From Streptomyces albiflavescens (lineage in GTDB: Bacteria > Actinomycetota > Actinomycetes > Streptomycetales > Streptomycetaceae): 64,000 nucleotides of DNA. Below are positions 8,516-16,694 of the stretch, piece after piece (the stretch's first letter is position 1; every line of letters starts with the position of its first letter). The DNA is taken from the NCBI RefSeq assembly GCF_014645835.1, contig NZ_BMMM01000008.1, positions 180,901 to 244,900 of the forward strand, read 5' to 3'. Under the pieces are notes generated by a model that saw only the letters and a list, made by a program, of their open reading frames with translations, was not told the origin of the DNA and did no database searches. Position numbers and translations under genes: made by a program.

Positions 8516-9361
8516 TCACTTGGTGAGCGTGCAGGCGGCGAGGGAGTCCAGGCCCTGCGGCTTGGCCGCGGTGCGGCCGATGGAGATGGCGATGCGGTCG
8601 ATGGTGGAGACCCGCTTGTCCTTCAGGGGGCCGAGGATCGCGTTCTGGACGAAGTGGGGTCCGCCCTGTCCGACGGTGTTCGCCAGCCGGGTGTTCGCCT
8701 CGGAGATCTGCGTGTTCAGCAGCGCGAGATTGCGGTCGACCTCCGCCTTGGCGGAGGCGGGGATGGTGGGCAGCTTCGACGCGACGTCGGGGCAGGAGAT
8801 GGTGCCCGCGGCGTTGGTGCTTCCCGCATTCCCGGTGTTGCCGCCCGCCTGGGCGGTCGCCGTCGCGCTCGCGGAAGCGGCCGAGCTCGGCGCCGTGGCG
8901 GCCCCGCCTCCTGCCGAGTTCAGCGTGCACGGCGCCAGGGCGTCCAGCCCCTGCGGCTTGGCCGCCGTGCGCCCGATGGCCGTCGCGATGCGATTGATGG
9001 TGGCGACCCGCTTGTCCTTGAGCGGGCCGAGGATCGCGTTCTGGACGAAGTTCGGTCCGCCTTGGCCGACCGTGTCGACCAGCCGCTTGTTCGCCTCGGA
9101 GATCTGGGTGTTCAGCAGGGTGAGGTTGCGGTCCACCTCGGCCTTGGCGGAGGCGGGCACCGCGGGCAGGCTCGGCGCGACGGCCGGGCAGTTCACCGTT
9201 CCCGGGGAGGCGGCCTTCGTCGTGGCGTTCTGGCCGCCGCTCTTGGACGTCTCCCCGGCCAGGGCGGAGCCGGCGATCACCGCTCCGGACAACACGACCG
9301 CGGCGGCGCCGCCGATCATCACTGCGCGGCGCTTGTGGTACTTCGGAAGAGCCCTGGACAT
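8516..9361 (-). CDS. Secreted protein of unknown function with internal duplication
   Basis: The 281-residue product begins with a basic stretch (ALPKYHKRRAV) and a hydrophobic signal segment ending SALA-GE, so it should be exported. Two repeats of about 85 residues follow, separated by an Ala/Ser/Thr/Gly-rich linker. Each repeat opens with a Cys-Pro (CPAVA or CPDVA), contains VPASAKAEVDRNL or the IPASAK variant, LLNTQISEAN and GPLKDKRV, and ends LAPCTL or LAACTL. The two Cys of each repeat may form a disulphide. I recognise no enzyme motif. The ATG at 9361 follows GTGAGG; an ATG at 9409 is less likely. The family is not known to me. Confidence 0.7.
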   Translation of the reverse strand: MSRALPKYHKRRAVMIGGAAAVVLSGAVIAGSALAGETSKSGGQNATTKAASPGTVNCPAVAPSLPAVPASAKAEVDRNLTLLNTQISEANKRLVDTVGQGGPNFVQNAILGPLKDKRVATINRIATAIGRTAAKPQGLDALAPCTLNSAGGGAATAPSSAASASATATAQAGGNTGNAGSTNAAGTISCPDVASKLPTIPASAKAEVDRNLALLNTQISEANTRLANTVGQGGPHFVQNAILGPLKDKRVSTIDRIAISIGRTAAKPQGLDSLAACTLTK

Positions 9362-9497
9362 GCGGAGCCTCACTTGGTCGGGAGTGGGTGCACGGACGTG
9401 GGTTGACAAACGCGGCGCCTGCGTTCGGAGTGAAGTACGAGAAAGCGGTTTCCCGCGTTCAATCGCCCCCGAGATTTCGGCGGCGCCTCCCCCTGGA

Positions 9498-9532
9498 TTG
9501 ACGAATCATGCAGAGCGCTGCATACTCATGCA
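9498..9532 (+). promoter_or_regulatory. argG promoter overlapped by an ARG box
   Basis: TTGACG at 9498-9503 and CATACT at 9521-9526 are separated by 17 bp, a good vegetative promoter. The palindromic TGCATACTCATGCA (9519-9532) covers the -10 element and resembles ArgR-binding ARG boxes. Repression by ArgR with arginine is expected from knowledge of arginine operons and is not shown by the sequence alone. Confidence 0.65.
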
Positions 9533-9562
9533 TGTCAGCGAATGCAGTGTGAGGAGAACCCC

Positions 9563-10756
9563 GTGGCCGAGCGCGTCGTACTCGCCTACTCGGGCGGTCT
9601 GGACACCTCCGTCGCCATCGGCTGGATCGCCGAGGAGACGGGCGCCGAGGTCATCGCCGTCGCCGTGGACGTCGGCCAGGGCGGTGAGGACCTCGACGTC
9701 ATTCGCAAGCGCGCGCTCGCCTGCGGTGCCGTCGAGGCCGAGGTCGCGGACGCCAAGGACGAATTCGCCGACGAGTACTGCCTTCCGGCGATCAAGGCCA
9801 ACGCCCTCTACATGGACCGCTACCCGCTGGTCTCCGCCCTGTCCCGGCCGACGATCGTCAAGCACCTCGTCGCCGCCGCCCAGAAGCACGGCGCCACCAC
9901 GGTCGCGCACGGCTGCACCGGCAAGGGCAACGACCAGGTGCGGTTCGAGGCCGGCATCGTCGCCCTCGCCCCCGGCCTCAAGTGCATCGCCCCGGTCCGC
10001 GACTACGCGATGACCCGGGACAAGGCGATCGCCTTCTGCGAGGAGAAGCAGCTCCCGATCGCCACCACCAAGAAGTCCCCTTACTCCATCGATCAGAACG
10101 TCTTCGGGCGCGCCGTCGAGACGGGCTTCCTGGAGGACATCTGGAACGCGCCGATCGAGGACATCTACGAGTACACCTCGAACCCGGCCACCCCGCGTGA
10201 CGCCGACGAGGTGATCATCACCTTCAAGCAGGGCGTCCCGGTCGCCATCGACGGCAAGCCCGTCACCGTCCTGCAGGCCATCAGGGAGCTCAACGAGCGA
10301 GCCGGACAGCAGGGCATCGGCCGGATCGACATGGTCGAGGACCGGCTCGTGGGCATCAAGTCCCGTGAGGTGTACGAGGCTCCGGGCGCGATCGCGCTGA
10401 TCACGGCCCACCAGGAGCTGGAGAACGTCACGGTCGAGCGTGAACTGGCCCGCTACAAGCGGCAGGTCGAGCAGCGCTGGGGCGAACTGGTCTACGACGG
10501 CCAGTGGTTCTCGCCGCTCAAGCGTGCCCTGGACGGCTTCATCGACGAGGCCAACCAGCACGTCAACGGCGACATCCGGATGACCCTGCACGGCGGCCGC
10601 GCCGTCGTCACCGGCCGACGCTCCGACACGTCGCTCTACGACTTCGATCTGGCGACGTACGACACGGGCGACTCGTTCGACCAGGCCGCGGCCAAGGGCT
10701 TCATCGACATCTACAGTCTGTCGTCGAAGATCGCCGCCAAGCGGGACCTCGCCTAA
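9563..10756 (+). CDS. argG: Argininosuccinate synthase
   Basis: This enzyme joins citrulline and aspartate with ATP to give argininosuccinate, the penultimate step of arginine synthesis. The product has 397 residues, typical for the family. It shows the P-loop-like AYSGGLDTSV near the N-terminus and HGCTGKGNDQVRFE in the ATP/citrulline region. The GTG at 9563 follows GAGGAG at the right distance, while an ATG at 9542 lacks a good site. argH follows about 110 bp downstream on the same strand, and the ARG box promoter lies upstream, so the pair is probably arginine-controlled. Confidence 0.95.
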   Translation: MAERVVLAYSGGLDTSVAIGWIAEETGAEVIAVAVDVGQGGEDLDVIRKRALACGAVEAEVADAKDEFADEYCLPAIKANALYMDRYPLVSALSRPTIVKHLVAAAQKHGATTVAHGCTGKGNDQVRFEAGIVALAPGLKCIAPVRDYAMTRDKAIAFCEEKQLPIATTKKSPYSIDQNVFGRAVETGFLEDIWNAPIEDIYEYTSNPATPRDADEVIITFKQGVPVAIDGKPVTVLQAIRELNERAGQQGIGRIDMVEDRLVGIKSREVYEAPGAIALITAHQELENVTVERELARYKRQVEQRWGELVYDGQWFSPLKRALDGFIDEANQHVNGDIRMTLHGGRAVVTGRRSDTSLYDFDLATYDTGDSFDQAAAKGFIDIYSLSSKIAAKRDLA

Positions 10757-10774
10757 GCAGTAGCGTGATGGCCA

Positions 10775-10802
10775 CCTCCCTGACCGCCGGTCGGCAGGGA
10801 GG
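10775..10802 (+). other. Hairpin in the argG-argH gap
   Basis: CCTCCCTG (10775-10782) pairs with CAGGGAGG (10795-10802). No T tract follows. It may reduce read-through from argG to argH or stabilise the mRNA. Confidence 0.35.
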
Positions 10803-10867
10803 CGGTCGCACGGGGTCTGGGGTGTCCCCCCAGAAAACACAGCCACCACCTCCGAGGAGCACAGCAA

Positions 10868-12301
10868 GTGAGCAGCAACAGCGGTGACGTACGGCTCTGG
10901 GGCGGCCGTTTCGCCGACGGTCCCGCCGAGGCCCTGGCCAAGCTGTCCGCGTCGGTCCATTTCGACTGGCGCCTGGCGCCGTACGACATCGCCGGTTCGC
11001 GTGCCCATGCGCGCGTGCTGCACAAGGCGGGCCTGCTCACCGAGGACGAGCTGACGCGCATGCTCGCGGGCCTGGACCGGCTCGAAGCGGACGTGGCCTC
11101 CGGCGACTTCGTGGGCACCATCGCCGACGAGGACGTGCACACCGCCCTGGAGCGCGGCCTCCTCGAACGCCTCGGCCCCGACCTCGGCGGCAAGCTGCGC
11201 GCGGGACGGTCGAGGAACGACCAGGTCGCGACCCTCTTCCGGATGTATCTGCGCGACCACGCCCGCATCATCGGGGGCCTGATCGCTGACCTCCAGGACG
11301 CCCTGATCGGCCTGGCCGAGGCCCACCCGGACGTCGCCATGCCAGGCCGTACGCACCTCCAGCACGCCCAGCCGGTGCTCTTCGCCCACCACGTCCTCGC
11401 ACACGTCCAGTCCCTGTCCCGGGATGCCGAACGCCTGCGCCAGTGGGACGAGCGGACGGCCGTGTCGCCCTACGGCTCGGGTGCGCTGGCCGGTTCCTCC
11501 CTCGGCCTCGACCCGGAGGCGGTCGCCAAGGACCTCGGCTTCGAGCACGGCAGCTCCGCCAACTCCATTGATGGCACGGCCTCCCGCGACTTCGTCGCCG
11601 AGTTCGCCTTCATCACCGCGATGACGGGCGTCAACCTCTCCCGGATCGCCGAAGAGGTCATCATCTGGAACACGAAGGAGTTCTCCTTCGTCACCCTCCA
11701 CGACGCGTTCTCGACGGGCTCGTCGATCATGCCGCAGAAGAAGAACCCGGACATCGCCGAGCTGGCGCGCGGCAAGTCGGGCCGTCTGATCGGCAACCTG
11801 ACCGGCCTGATGGCGACGCTCAAGGCGCTGCCCCTCGCGTACAACCGCGACCTCCAGGAGGACAAGGAGCCGGTCTTCGACTCCTGCGACCAGCTGGAGG
11901 TCCTGCTCCCCGCCTTCACCGGCATGATGGCCACGCTCACCGTCCACCGCGAGCGCATGGAGGAACTGGCCCCGGCCGGCTTCTCGCTCGCCACCGACAT
12001 CGCCGAGTGGCTGGTCAAGCAGGGCGTGCCGTTCCGCGTCGCGCACGAGGTCGCGGGCGAGTGCGTCAAGGTCGCCGAGGCCGAGGGCAAGGAGCTCGAC
12101 GGTCTGACCGACGAGCAGTTCGCGAAGATCTCCGCGCATCTGACGCCCGAGGTGCGGACCGTCCTCAACGTCCCGGGCGCCCTGGCCTCACGCGACGGCC
12201 GTGGCGGCACGGCGCCGAGCGCGGTCGCCGTACAGCTCGCCGAGGTCAAGTCGGACGTGGCGGCCCAGCACGCCTGGGCCACGGCCAAGCAGAAGAAGTA
12301 G
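10868..12301 (+). CDS. argH: Argininosuccinate lyase
   Basis: This enzyme splits argininosuccinate into arginine and fumarate. The 477-residue product carries the fumarase/aspartase superfamily signature GSSIMPQKKNPD, the RLWGGRF start typical of ArgH, an AGRSRNDQVAT segment and the catalytic His region in GRTHLQHAQP. The GTG at 10868 is preceded by GAGGAG. It is co-oriented with argG, and the pair completes the last two steps of arginine synthesis. Confidence 0.96.
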   Translation: MSSNSGDVRLWGGRFADGPAEALAKLSASVHFDWRLAPYDIAGSRAHARVLHKAGLLTEDELTRMLAGLDRLEADVASGDFVGTIADEDVHTALERGLLERLGPDLGGKLRAGRSRNDQVATLFRMYLRDHARIIGGLIADLQDALIGLAEAHPDVAMPGRTHLQHAQPVLFAHHVLAHVQSLSRDAERLRQWDERTAVSPYGSGALAGSSLGLDPEAVAKDLGFEHGSSANSIDGTASRDFVAEFAFITAMTGVNLSRIAEEVIIWNTKEFSFVTLHDAFSTGSSIMPQKKNPDIAELARGKSGRLIGNLTGLMATLKALPLAYNRDLQEDKEPVFDSCDQLEVLLPAFTGMMATLTVHRERMEELAPAGFSLATDIAEWLVKQGVPFRVAHEVAGECVKVAEAEGKELDGLTDEQFAKISAHLTPEVRTVLNVPGALASRDGRGGTAPSAVAVQLAEVKSDVAAQHAWATAKQKK

Positions 12302-12377
12302 CGGGTCGCGTACGCGAGGAGCATCGCGGGTTACGTTGGTCGGGAGCCGTAACGGAGCCGACCGAACGGAGCCCGCG

Positions 12378-13349
12378 ATGCCCTTCGCCCGCCTGGCCGC
12401 AGCGACGACTCCCACCGCCCACATCGGCCTCGGCCTGGCCGCCGTCGGCCGCCCCGGCTACATCAATCTGGGCCGTGAACAGGACCTCCCGGCCGACCGC
12501 AGTGTCGACGCCCTGCGCGAGCGCACCCACGAACTCCTCGAAGCCGCCTACGCCCAGGGCGTGCGCTACTTCGACGTCGCCCGCTCCTACGGCCGTTCCG
12601 AGGAGTTCCTCGCCGACTGGCTGAACCACCGGCCGGACATCGACGACATCGTGATCGGCAGCAAGTGGGGCTACACCTACACGGCGGACTGGCACATCGA
12701 CGCCGAGGCACACGAGGTCAAGGACCACAGCCTCGCCACGTACGAGCGACAGCGGGCCGAGACGGCGGAGCTGCTCGGCGACCGGCTCGACCTCTACCAG
12801 ATCCACTCGGTGACCCCGGACAGTCCGGCCCTCACCGACAAGGAACTCCACGCCAAGCTCGCCGAAGCGGCCGCGCAGGGTCTCTCGATCGGCTTCTCCA
12901 CCAGCGGGCCCGCCCAGGCCGAGGCCATCCGCGCCGCCCTCGCGGTCACGGTGGACGACGAACCCCTCTTCCGCACGGTGCAGGCCACGTACAACGTGCT
13001 GGAGACCTCGGCCGCGCCCGCGCTCGCCGAGGCCCACGACGCCGGACTGACGGTGATCGTCAAGGAGGGCGTGGCCAACGGCCGGCTCGTGGAGCCGTAT
13101 GCGCCGGACGCCCTGAAATCCGTCGCCGCGGAGACTTCCCTGGGCTCCGACGCGGTGGCCCTGGCGCTGATCCTGCGGCAGCCCTGGGCCGGCGTCGTGC
13201 TCTCCGGGGCGGCCACCGCCAACCAGCTCGCCTCGAACCTGCACGCAGCGGTCGTCGACCTCGACGACGACCAGCTGTCCCGGCTCGCCGCGCTCGTGGA
13301 GGACCCGCAGGCGTACTGGGAGCGGCGCGGGCAGCTGCCCTGGCACTGA
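12378..13349 (+). CDS. Aldo/keto reductase family protein
   Basis: The 323-residue product fits the NADPH-dependent aldo/keto reductase barrel: YFDVARSYGRSEEFL contains the catalytic Asp and Tyr, SKWGYTY is the Lys strand, and DLYQIHSVTPDS replaces the usual catalytic-His strand. The C-terminal half has IVKEGVANGRL and VVLSGAATANQL for cofactor contact. The ATG at 12378 lies beyond a GGAG-like site; a much longer open frame begins inside argH and is a shadow. Substrate unknown. It lies 77 bp after argH and may be read partly from the same transcript. Confidence 0.85.
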   Translation: MPFARLAAATTPTAHIGLGLAAVGRPGYINLGREQDLPADRSVDALRERTHELLEAAYAQGVRYFDVARSYGRSEEFLADWLNHRPDIDDIVIGSKWGYTYTADWHIDAEAHEVKDHSLATYERQRAETAELLGDRLDLYQIHSVTPDSPALTDKELHAKLAEAAAQGLSIGFSTSGPAQAEAIRAALAVTVDDEPLFRTVQATYNVLETSAAPALAEAHDAGLTVIVKEGVANGRLVEPYAPDALKSVAAETSLGSDAVALALILRQPWAGVVLSGAATANQLASNLHAAVVDLDDDQLSRLAALVEDPQAYWERRGQLPWH

Positions 13350-13375
13350 GGACCTTCCGGCCGGCACCCGGTCAG

Positions 13376-13433
13376 TGAGACTCACATGTATTCGATGAGA
13401 CAAAGATGTCTCACGTGGTCTACCATTGTCTCA
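13376..13433. promoter_or_regulatory. Four-half-site operator and leaderless promoter of the TetR gene
   Basis: TGAGACT (13376), TGAGACA (13396), TGTCTCA (13407) and TGTCTCA (13427) form two nested inverted repeats around one centre at 13404/13405, with half-sites exactly 20 bp apart on each side. The last half-site runs into the ATG at 13433. TACCAT at 13421-13426 is a likely -10, which would give a leaderless mRNA. Autorepression by the TetR protein is the natural reading. Confidence 0.65.
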
Positions 13434-13984
13434 TGGCCGTCGACCGTGATCACGTGCTGCGCAGCGCAGCCGCCCTGCTCACCCGCAAATCCACCGCCAC
13501 CATGGACGAGGTCGCCAAGGCGGCCGGGATCAGCCGGGCCACGCTGCACCGCCAGTTCGCGGGCCGCGACGCCCTCGTACGGGCGCTGGAGTCGCTCGGC
13601 ATCCAGGAGTGCGAGGCGGCCCTGGATGCCGCCCGCCTCGACGACGGCACCGCCCAGGAGGCCGTGCGCCGCCTGGTGAAGGAGCTCGAAGCGGCGGCTG
13701 GACTGCTCGCCTTCCTCTACACCGAGAACCAGCTGTTCGAGGGTGAGGAGCAGAACGAGGGCTGGGCCCGGCTGGACGCGCGGATGGCCGCCCTGTTCCG
13801 GCGCGGCCAGGAGAGCGGCGAGTTCCGCATCGACCTCACCCCGGCCTGGCTCACCGAGGCGCTCTACGGACTGATGGCCTCGGGGGCATGGGCCGTGACC
13901 GAAGGCCGGGTCGCCGCCAAGGACTTCCACTACATGATCGTCGAGCTGCTGCTCGGCGGCGCACTACGGAGAGAGGAATCATGA
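13433..13984 (+). CDS. TetR-family transcriptional regulator
   Basis: The 183-residue product has an N-terminal DNA-binding domain (VLRSAAALLTRKS, TMDEVAKAAGISRATLHRQF, then GRDALVRAL) and a C-terminal ligand-binding region typical of TetR repressors. The ATG at 13433 lies seven bases after a TACCAT -10 element; an ATG at 13406 would lie inside the operator. The gene overlaps the MFS transporter by four bases, so it probably controls that transporter and itself through the operator at 13376-13433. The inducer is unknown. Confidence 0.88.
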   Translation: MAVDRDHVLRSAAALLTRKSTATMDEVAKAAGISRATLHRQFAGRDALVRALESLGIQECEAALDAARLDDGTAQEAVRRLVKELEAAAGLLAFLYTENQLFEGEEQNEGWARLDARMAALFRRGQESGEFRIDLTPAWLTEALYGLMASGAWAVTEGRVAAKDFHYMIVELLLGGALRREES

Positions 13985-15504
13985 CCAGCACCCTGCAGCC
14001 GGTATCGACGGTGGCGGTGGAGAAGCGCCCGGGCCGTTGGCCCGCGCTCGCGGTGCTGATCCTCGCCGTGCTCCTGGTGGCCGTCGATGCGACCGTCCTC
14101 GGTCTCGCGACCCCGTACATCAGTGAGGACCTGAAGCCCTCGGGCACGCAGCTCCTGTGGATCGGTGACGTCTACTCGTTCGTCATCGCCGGCCTGCTCG
14201 TCTCCATGGGCAGCCTCGGCGACCGCATCGGCCGCAAGAAGCTGCTGCTCCTCGGCGCCACCGCGTTCGGCCTGATATCGGTGCTCAACGCCTATGCCAC
14301 GACACCGGAGTTGATGATCCTGGCGCGGGCGCTGCTCGGCGTCGCGGGCGCGACGCTGATGCCCGCCACGCTCGCCCTGATCCGCAACCTCTTCCACGAC
14401 CCGCGCGAGCGCAGCCTCGCCATCGGCATCTGGGGCGCAACCGCCTCCGCCGGTACGGCGGTCGGGCCGGTCGCCGGCGGCTTCCTGCTCGAACACTTCT
14501 GGTGGGGTTCCGTCTTCCTCATCAACCTCCCGGTGATGATCGTCCTCGTCCTTGTCGGCAGCAAGCTGCTGCCCGAGTCGAGGAACCCGAACCCCGGCCC
14601 CTGGGACCTGTCCAGCGTCACCCTCTCGCTCGTCGGCATGATCGGCGTCGTGTACGGGGTGAAGGAGGCCGCCGCGCACGGTCTCAGCTGGCAGCCGGTG
14701 GCCACCGGCCTGCTCGGTGCCGCCGCCCTGTACTGGTTCGTACGCCGCCAACTCACGCTGCCCGCACCGCTGTTGGACGTACGGCTGTTCCGCAACCGGG
14801 GCTTCTCCGGAGCCGTCCTCGCCGACCTGTTCACCGTCCTCGGGATGTCCGGGCTCGTCTTCTTCCTCTCCCAGTACCTGCAACTCGTACAGGGCAGAGG
14901 GCCGTTCGAGGCGGGGCTCGCCGAAGTCCCCGCCGCCGTCGGCGCGGTGGCGACGGGTCTGGTCGCGGGCACGTTCGCTCGGCGGTTCTCGGTGCGCGCC
15001 GTGGTCTCCGGCGGTCTCGCCGCGGTGGGTCTGGCGCTCGGTTCGCTCACCCTGCTGAGCCAGAGCACCGGCTATCCGCTGCTCGGCGCCGCCCTCCTGG
15101 TCGTCGGCGTCGGCGCCGGCTTCTCGTTCACCGTCACCGCCGACGTGATCCTCTCCAGCGTGCCCAAGGAGCAGGCGGGCGCCGCGTCCGCGGTCTCCGA
15201 GACGGCGTACGAACTCGGCGCCGCCCTCGGCATCGCCCTGCTCGGTTCCGTCGTGACCGGTGTCTACGCGGGCTTCACCGGCCCGGCGGGCACACCGGCC
15301 GAGGCCCACGCGTCACTGGGCGGCGCCGTCGAATCGGCGGCGGAACTGCCCGCCCACACCTCCGAGGCCATGCTGAGCGCGGCCCGGGAGTCCTTCGTCG
15401 ACGGCCTCACCCTCGCCTCGGGCGCCGGTGCGCTGGTGCTGCTCGCGACGGCGGTGGCGGCATGGTTCCTGCTGAAGGGACAGCGCCTGGAAAGCACCCC
15501 GTAG
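13981..15504 (+). CDS. MFS drug-efflux transporter, 14-helix (DHA2) type
   Basis: The 507-residue membrane protein shows the DHA2 signature in helix 1 (LLVAVDATVLGLATPYI), motif A in the loop after helix 2 (GSLGDRIGRKKLLLLG), motif C in helix 5 (GTAVGPVAGGFLLEHFWW) and FLINLP. A hydrophilic segment containing PESRNPNPGPWD sits mid-protein. It should export a toxic compound using the proton gradient. The ATG overlaps the TetR stop, so the two form a classic regulator-pump pair. The next gene converges and a 22-bp-arm hairpin separates them. Confidence 0.9.
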   Translation: MTSTLQPVSTVAVEKRPGRWPALAVLILAVLLVAVDATVLGLATPYISEDLKPSGTQLLWIGDVYSFVIAGLLVSMGSLGDRIGRKKLLLLGATAFGLISVLNAYATTPELMILARALLGVAGATLMPATLALIRNLFHDPRERSLAIGIWGATASAGTAVGPVAGGFLLEHFWWGSVFLINLPVMIVLVLVGSKLLPESRNPNPGPWDLSSVTLSLVGMIGVVYGVKEAAAHGLSWQPVATGLLGAAALYWFVRRQLTLPAPLLDVRLFRNRGFSGAVLADLFTVLGMSGLVFFLSQYLQLVQGRGPFEAGLAEVPAAVGAVATGLVAGTFARRFSVRAVVSGGLAAVGLALGSLTLLSQSTGYPLLGAALLVVGVGAGFSFTVTADVILSSVPKEQAGAASAVSETAYELGAALGIALLGSVVTGVYAGFTGPAGTPAEAHASLGGAVESAAELPAHTSEAMLSAARESFVDGLTLASGAGALVLLATAVAAWFLLKGQRLESTP

Positions 15505-15550
15505 TGGAGCGCCCCGCAAGGGGCGGCAGGGGGCGCGGGGGACTGCGCGT

Positions 15551-15621
15551 GCGACGAACGAAGAGCCGCACACGCCGGACGGCCGATGTCCGAGGGCGCT
15601 GTGCGGCTCTTCGTTCGTCGC
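15551..15621. terminator. Long bidirectional terminator, 22-bp perfect arms
   Basis: The arm at 15551-15572 pairs perfectly with 15600-15621 around a 27-base loop. The right arm ends on the first base of the TAG stop of the converging acyltransferase. It serves both the MFS gene and the acyltransferase. Confidence 0.85.
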
Positions 15622-16292
15622 TACGCGGCCTTCGCCTTCGTGGCGTACATGTCCACGTACTCCTGCCCCGACAGCCGCATGACCTCGGTCATGACGGAGT
15701 CGGTCACGGCCCGCAGCACATACCGGTCACGGTCCATGCCCTCGTACCGCGAGAACTCCATCGCCTCACCGAAGCGAACCGTGACGCGGCCGGGCCGCGG
15801 CATCCCCGCCCCGCCCGGCTGCAGCTTGTCCGTGCCGATCATCGCGAACGGCACGACCGGGGCGCCGGTCATCAGGGTCAGCCGGGCGATGCCGGTGCGG
15901 CCGCGGTACAGCCGGCCGTCGGGGGAGCGGGTGCCCTCGGGATAGATCCCGAAGACCTTGCCCTCCTCCAGGATGCGGCGGCCGGTCATCAGCGCCGCGA
16001 CACCGCCGTTCGCGCCGTCCCGGTCCACCGGGATCATGCCGACGCCGGTGAAGAACCAGGCCATCAGGCGGCCCTTGAAGCCCTTGCCGGTGACGTACTC
16101 GTCCTTGCCGATGAAGAGCACCTGCCGGTCGCAGACCAGCGGAAGGATCATCGAGTCGATGAAGGTGAGGTGGTTGCCGGCCAGGATGACCGGACCGTCG
16201 CCCGGGATGTGCTCCACGCCCTCCACCCGTGGGCGGAACATCAGGCGCATGATCGGTCCGAGCACTGCCTTGATGAGCGCGAAGCGGGACAA
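15621..16292 (-). CDS. 1-acylglycerol-3-phosphate acyltransferase family protein
   Basis: The 223-residue product shows the two acyltransferase blocks: GNHLTFIDSM (the NHx4D catalytic motif) and YPEGTRSPDG, with VPFAMIG after them. The family transfers an acyl chain to lysophosphatidate in phospholipid synthesis at the membrane. A TTG start at 16292 follows GGAGGG, and the protein then begins SRFALIKAVLGP. An upstream ATG at 16379 would add 29 atypical residues. It converges on the MFS gene. Confidence 0.82.
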   Translation of the reverse strand: MSRFALIKAVLGPIMRLMFRPRVEGVEHIPGDGPVILAGNHLTFIDSMILPLVCDRQVLFIGKDEYVTGKGFKGRLMAWFFTGVGMIPVDRDGANGGVAALMTGRRILEEGKVFGIYPEGTRSPDGRLYRGRTGIARLTLMTGAPVVPFAMIGTDKLQPGGAGMPRPGRVTVRFGEAMEFSRYEGMDRDRYVLRAVTDSVMTEVMRLSGQEYVDMYATKAKAA

Positions 16293-16694
16293 CGGGCCCT
16301 CCGGTGTCAAGGGATCGGTATGAAGTCTGTGCAGGTGAGGACGATACTCGCGCCCCCCGGGGTATTGCACATCGGGCACATCGGGTTCACCGAGGTCTTA
16401 CGCACTGTTGACGCAGCTTTACCTGCGGTGTCGCTCCGTCGGCCGCGCGTAACGTGACCGCCACGATGTGACGGACATCGCCCGTCAGGCCCAGTGGGCA
16501 CGCACCCGCACATCGCCCGGGGGCCCAAGAGGCGCGTACCCGATCCGATCCGACCCAAGCCGACGGATTGTCAGATCTCCGATCCCGTACGACATCCAGC
16601 GTCACCCCCGTGTTCCCGACGGCGTCTCCCGCCCGTCATGGGCACGCCCCTACGATCGGCCCGCACTGGCGAAGACTGGACGACGGAGGCGCTC
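16293..16694. other. Intergenic region between divergent genes
   Basis: About 400 bases lie between the acyltransferase and the glycerophosphodiesterase. They must hold promoters for both. An inverted repeat TGACGG/CCGTCA spans 16469-16487. I see no convincing gene. Confidence 0.5.

Noticed and set aside
9506..12139. 877-codon open frame opposite argG and argH
   Set aside because: Antisense shadow of two well-recognised genes.
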